Assembly: GCA_025656895.1 (NCBI GenBank)
Contig: JAHXHF010000087.1
Coordinates: 1 to 8,598 of the forward strand
Direction: 5' to 3'
Length of the DNA: 8,598 bases
Source of the DNA: a gamma proteobacterium symbiont of Bathyaustriella thionipta
Lineage (GTDB): Bacteria; Pseudomonadota; Gammaproteobacteria; Chromatiales; Chromatiaceae
This document shows, piece by piece, positions 6,860 to 8,598 of the stretch. The notes under the pieces were generated by a model. That model worked only from the letters and a program-made list of their open reading frames with translations. It was not told where the DNA came from and did no database searches. Made by a program: the position numbers and the translations under genes. Positions within the stretch are counted from its first letter, which is position 1, and every line of letters starts with the position of its first letter.

Positions 6860-7653
6860 GATGGCCTGAAATTGCCTTGAATACGATGAGGAAGCCGTTG
6901 TCCACTACCGGCGGAAAAGGCCTGTTGCAGGCTGTTCCAGGTGTAGGCCAGTGCTTTGTCCAGTGCCGTATTCAGGCTGTCGCCGCCGGCCAGTCGGGCG
7001 GCGATGGCACTGGCCAGGGTGCAACCGGAACCATGATAGTGGTGCGGCAGACGTTCAAAGCTGAATAGCTGTGCCTGTTTGCCGGTCTGGAATAAATGAT
7101 GAATCACTTCATCACCAGCCGCATCGGCCCCGGTTACCAATACCGAGGGGCAGCCGCTTTGCAACAGCTTGTCAGCCGCCTGTTCAATATCGCTTAGGCC
7201 GCTGAGTTTTTTTAATTCGTATTGATTGGGTGTAATCACCCTGCACAGGGGTAATAATTTTTCACAAAACAGGGTGGGTAATTCCGCACTGTTCAGATCA
7301 TGCCCGCTTCCCGAGCGCAGAACCGGATCACAGACCACCGGTATATCCGGCAGGGTTTCAAGCAGAGCTACAACGGTTGCCAGTGTCGAACGATCCGGCA
7401 GCAGGCCAATCTTTATGGCGTCAATCGAAAAATCTTCCAGCAGACAGTGGAAAGTATCTTCCATCAGGCTGGATGACAGTGGCTCAACCCGTTTCACCTG
7501 GCGGGTATTTTGTACGGTAAGACAAGTGGGAATACTCAGGGCATGGGCATGATGAGCACTGATGGTTTCAATATCGGCCTGCAGTCCCGCGCCACCACAG
7601 GGATCATGGCCGGAAAAACACAAGACAACAGGGTGTGGGCGGGAAGCATTCAC
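6856..7653 (-). CDS. thiD: Hydroxymethylpyrimidine / phosphomethylpyrimidine kinase
   Basis: 265 residues, the usual size. ThiD phosphorylates HMP and then HMP-phosphate to make the pyrimidine pyrophosphate used by ThiE. The ribokinase-fold motifs are clear: SGHDPCGGAGLQADI at 14-28, KIGLL at 81-85, VCDPVL at 107-112, TPNQYEL at 141-147 and HGSGCTLASAIAARLAGG at 207-224, where GSGC forms the anion hole and C211 takes the place of the catalytic aspartate of other ribokinases. A cysteine replaces the common serine in DPSGGAG. The start is a GTG at 7653; no in-frame ATG gives the N-terminal strand, and no strong ribosome binding site is visible. It is the first gene of the thiD-thiE-hemL-DedA/PAP2 run and is transcribed away from the rubredoxin gene. 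Confidence 0.96.
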   Translation of the reverse strand: MNASRPHPVVLCFSGHDPCGGAGLQADIETISAHHAHALSIPTCLTVQNTRQVKRVEPLSSSLMEDTFHCLLEDFSIDAIKIGLLPDRSTLATVVALLETLPDIPVVCDPVLRSGSGHDLNSAELPTLFCEKLLPLCRVITPNQYELKKLSGLSDIEQAADKLLQSGCPSVLVTGADAAGDEVIHHLFQTGKQAQLFSFERLPHHYHGSGCTLASAIAARLAGGDSLNTALDKALAYTWNSLQQAFSAGSGQRLPHRIQGNFRPS

Positions 7654-7686
7654 GGGTATTACTCAGCAGGTACGTTTGAGACTTGT

Positions 7687-7692
7687 ATTCTA
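7687..7692 (-). promoter_or_regulatory. Candidate -10 element for the thiD operon
   Basis: Read on the - strand this is TAGAAT, one mismatch from TATAAT, lying 33 bases upstream of the thiD GTG. A start of transcription near 7680 would give a leader of about 27 bases. No good -35 hexamer is seen at 16-18 bases upstream, so the call is weak. Confidence 0.3.
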
Positions 7693-7731
7693 ACGGTTTT
7701 TTGCATAACGTTGCGCACCATGTTTGCAGCC

Positions 7732-7736
7732 GAGGA
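7732..7736 (+). promoter_or_regulatory. Ribosome binding site of the rubredoxin gene
   Basis: GAGGA with a six-base spacer to the ATG at 7743. It fixes the start at 7743 even though the frame is open upstream to about 7683, where the translation does not resemble rubredoxin. Confidence 0.75.
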
Positions 7737-7742
7737 ATTATT

Positions 7743-7907
7743 ATGAAACGTTATATGTGTGTGATTTGCGGGTATATTTATGATGAAGAAAAAGGTTGCC
7801 CGGAAGAAGGTCTGGCGGCCGGTACCCGTTGGGACGATATTCCCATGAACTGGCAATGCCCGGAATGCGGCGCGGGAAAAGAAGAATTCGAGATGGTTGA
7901 GATCTGA
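7743..7907 (+). CDS. rubA: Rubredoxin
   Basis: 54 residues, the classical rubredoxin size. Two CxxC knuckles bind one iron: C6 and C9 in CVICGY, C39 and C42 in CPECG. The aromatic core residues Y4, Y11, Y13, W30 and W37 are also present, as is the TRWDDIPMNWQCP stretch. Rubredoxins are small cytosolic one-electron carriers serving, for example, alkane hydroxylases, peroxide or superoxide detoxification; which partner is used here cannot be told. An extra cysteine (C19) sits where many relatives have tryptophan or aspartate. The gene is transcribed away from thiD with an 89-base shared upstream region. It stands alone on its strand; no rubredoxin reductase is in the window. Confidence 0.97.
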   Translation: MKRYMCVICGYIYDEEKGCPEEGLAAGTRWDDIPMNWQCPECGAGKEEFEMVEI

Positions 7908-7955
7908 AATTCTTTCAGTGATCCCCGGGGGCAATAGCCGCCAGGGTCAATGTTG

Positions 7956-8516
7956 TTAATTTCCTTGCGTAATACCTCCGGCCGGCATCAATAACTTCAT
8001 ATCTTTGCCAGAAGAGGCGGGCAGCACTTCCACCCAGAAACCGGCTGCGGCGCTGAGTATGCCGGGGTTCGGGCCAGCATCTTCAAAGCTGTCATAACCA
8101 TTGCCATTGTAAGTCCAGTAAGTGTTGGACATCAGACCGGCTGCTTGCGCTTCGGTCGGCGTGTAGGGACTGTTGGCATCGCCAGCCACCTGCAAGCGCA
8201 CCTCTGCCCAGGCAACCTGAGAGGGCAAAGGATTTCCCAGCATACGTTTTAAGGCTGAAGCATTGCCGCTCAATGGCAGTTCATAGCAGCCCTGGGGGGA
8301 AGTGCAGTCCGCGCTGACCTGCACAGCCGACTCTGTAACCGGCTGGCCGGGGCCAATATCCCAGATGACATCATCCAGGCTGAGAATCCAGTAGCCTTCA
8401 TTCTGGTTATTCAGAGTGTCGTTCAAAGCCATTTTGATATAGGCATCACCCGCTGCGTTACGGCGGTAAACAACCCAGCGGGTGTCATAATCAGAGGCGA
8501 GTAAATTATTACCTGA
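7956..8516 (-). pseudogene. C-terminal remnant of a secreted-type protein of unknown function
   Basis: The frame is open for 186 residues, from just after an in-frame TAA (8519-8517) to the TAA at 7958-7956. The only ATG (8432) lies well inside what looks like a continuous domain, because the upstream codons read sensibly (TRWVVYRRNAAGDAYIK) and contain no ATG, GTG or TTG. Further upstream in frame is a second stop (8525-8523). There is no signal peptide. Visible traits are GYWILSLDDVIWDI, a close Cys pair (ADCTSPQGC), LGNPLPSQVAWAEVRL, WTYNGNGYDSF and GFWVEVLP near the end. This aromatic, Gly/Asn-rich pattern is of the kind seen in C-terminal domains of large extracellular proteins; I do not recognise a named family. 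I read it as the tail of a gene that lost its 5' part by insertion or rearrangement. A short real protein from 8432 cannot be excluded. Confidence 0.6.
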
Positions 8517-8526
8517 TTACCCCTAA

Positions 8527-8543
8527 GGCTCAGCTACTGAGCC
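8527..8543. repeat. Perfect 7-bp hairpin GGCTCAG-CTA-CTGAGCC
   Basis: GGCTCAG at 8527-8533 and CTGAGCC at 8537-8543 pair exactly around a three-base loop. It lies at the edge where the remnant gene on the - strand loses its reading frame and 46 bases before the next + strand start. It has no T-run on either side, so it is not a standard terminator. It could be the subterminal structure of an insertion sequence or a leader hairpin. Confidence 0.6.
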
Positions 8544-8577
8544 ACCACCTGTAGGATAATACTCCTATCAACTTGAT

Positions 8578-8582
8578 GGGAG
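8578..8582 (+). promoter_or_regulatory. Ribosome binding site of the gene starting at 8590
   Basis: GGGAG followed by a seven-base A-rich spacer and ATG: a strong, well placed site that supports a real gene running off the right edge. Confidence 0.65.
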
Positions 8583-8589
8583 AAAGAAA

Positions 8590-8598
8590 ATGGCTAAA
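8590..8598 (+). CDS. Start of an unidentified gene (partial)
   Basis: Only ATG GCT AAA (Met-Ala-Lys) is inside the window. The start is supported by GGGAG at 8578-8582. The product cannot be identified from three residues. If the left-end reading of the insertion sequence is right it would be a transposase; several IS1595-type transposases begin with Met-Ala-Lys, but so do many unrelated proteins. Confidence 0.5.

Larger units (their letters stand above)
8517..8598 (+). mobile_element. Possible left end of an insertion sequence
   Basis: Inferred from context only. The remnant gene stops making sense at 8517. A short leader with a hairpin (8527-8543) and a second small inverted repeat (TAGGA 8552-8556 with TCCTA 8563-8567) follow, and a gene with a strong ribosome binding site begins at 8590. 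A short leader between terminal repeat and transposase start is usual for insertion sequences. The exact end, family and target duplication cannot be read from this window. Confidence 0.25.

Noticed and set aside
7654..7667. TPP riboswitch (THI box) upstream of thiD
   Set aside because: On the - strand this reads GCTGAGTAATACCC, which resembles the GCTGAGA..ACCC core of the THI box and is tempting next to thiD. The other conserved parts are absent (no GGGG-containing 5' arm, no AACCTGATC or AGGGA 3' arm) and the string runs into the GTG start, leaving no room for the aptamer.
7922..7931. Terminator formed by the CCCCGGGG palindrome after rubredoxin
   Set aside because: The palindrome has no loop and no following T-run, so it cannot form a standard hairpin terminator on either strand.

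Overview
This window looks like a stretch of gammaproteobacterial chromosome of roughly balanced base composition. The order nnrD (carbohydrate kinase half), tsaE, AMIN/LysM amidase is the classic yjeF-yjeE-amiB/C neighbourhood of Gammaproteobacteria. The thiD-thiE-hemL run with rubredoxin upstream, and a UbiX whose active-site residues line up one-for-one with the Pseudomonas enzyme, point the same way. I cannot name a genus.

Layout on the + strand, left to right. Positions 1-281 hold the C-terminal end of the NAD(P)H-hydrate repair enzyme. It overlaps tsaE (268-735), the ATPase of tRNA t6A synthesis. A 139-base A/T-rich gap follows, with an inverted repeat and a plausible sigma70-type promoter. 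It leads to a secreted N-acetylmuramoyl-L-alanine amidase with AMIN, amidase_3 and LysM domains (875-2203), then to ubiX, the flavin prenyltransferase (2279-2905).

On the - strand, read right to left, a tight four-gene run starts at 7653: thiD, thiE, hemL and a large fused membrane protein ending at 2908. The first two junctions are four-base ATGA stop/start overlaps and the third gap is 8 bases. The fused protein joins a DedA membrane domain, a PAP2 phosphatase domain and an LssY-like C-terminal domain. It is the most interesting gene here, because it may put two steps of undecaprenyl-phosphate recycling in one polypeptide. Its last codon lies two bases from the end of convergent ubiX.

Divergently from thiD, on the + strand, is a 54-residue rubredoxin (7743-7907). 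Beyond it, on the - strand, is an open frame for the C-terminal part of a secreted-type protein (7956-8516). It has lost its N-terminus and any usable start context, so I call it a gene remnant. Its frame breaks just before a perfect hairpin (8527-8543), and a new + strand gene with a strong ribosome binding site begins at 8590. That arrangement would fit the left end of an insertion sequence, but too little is visible to be sure.

Functionally the window mixes metabolite repair, tRNA modification, cell-wall splitting, quinone/flavin cofactor, thiamine and tetrapyrrole synthesis and an envelope-lipid enzyme. No CRISPR array, rRNA or tRNA gene was seen. No intergenic stretch exceeds 300 bases; the longest is the 139-base gap before the amidase gene.
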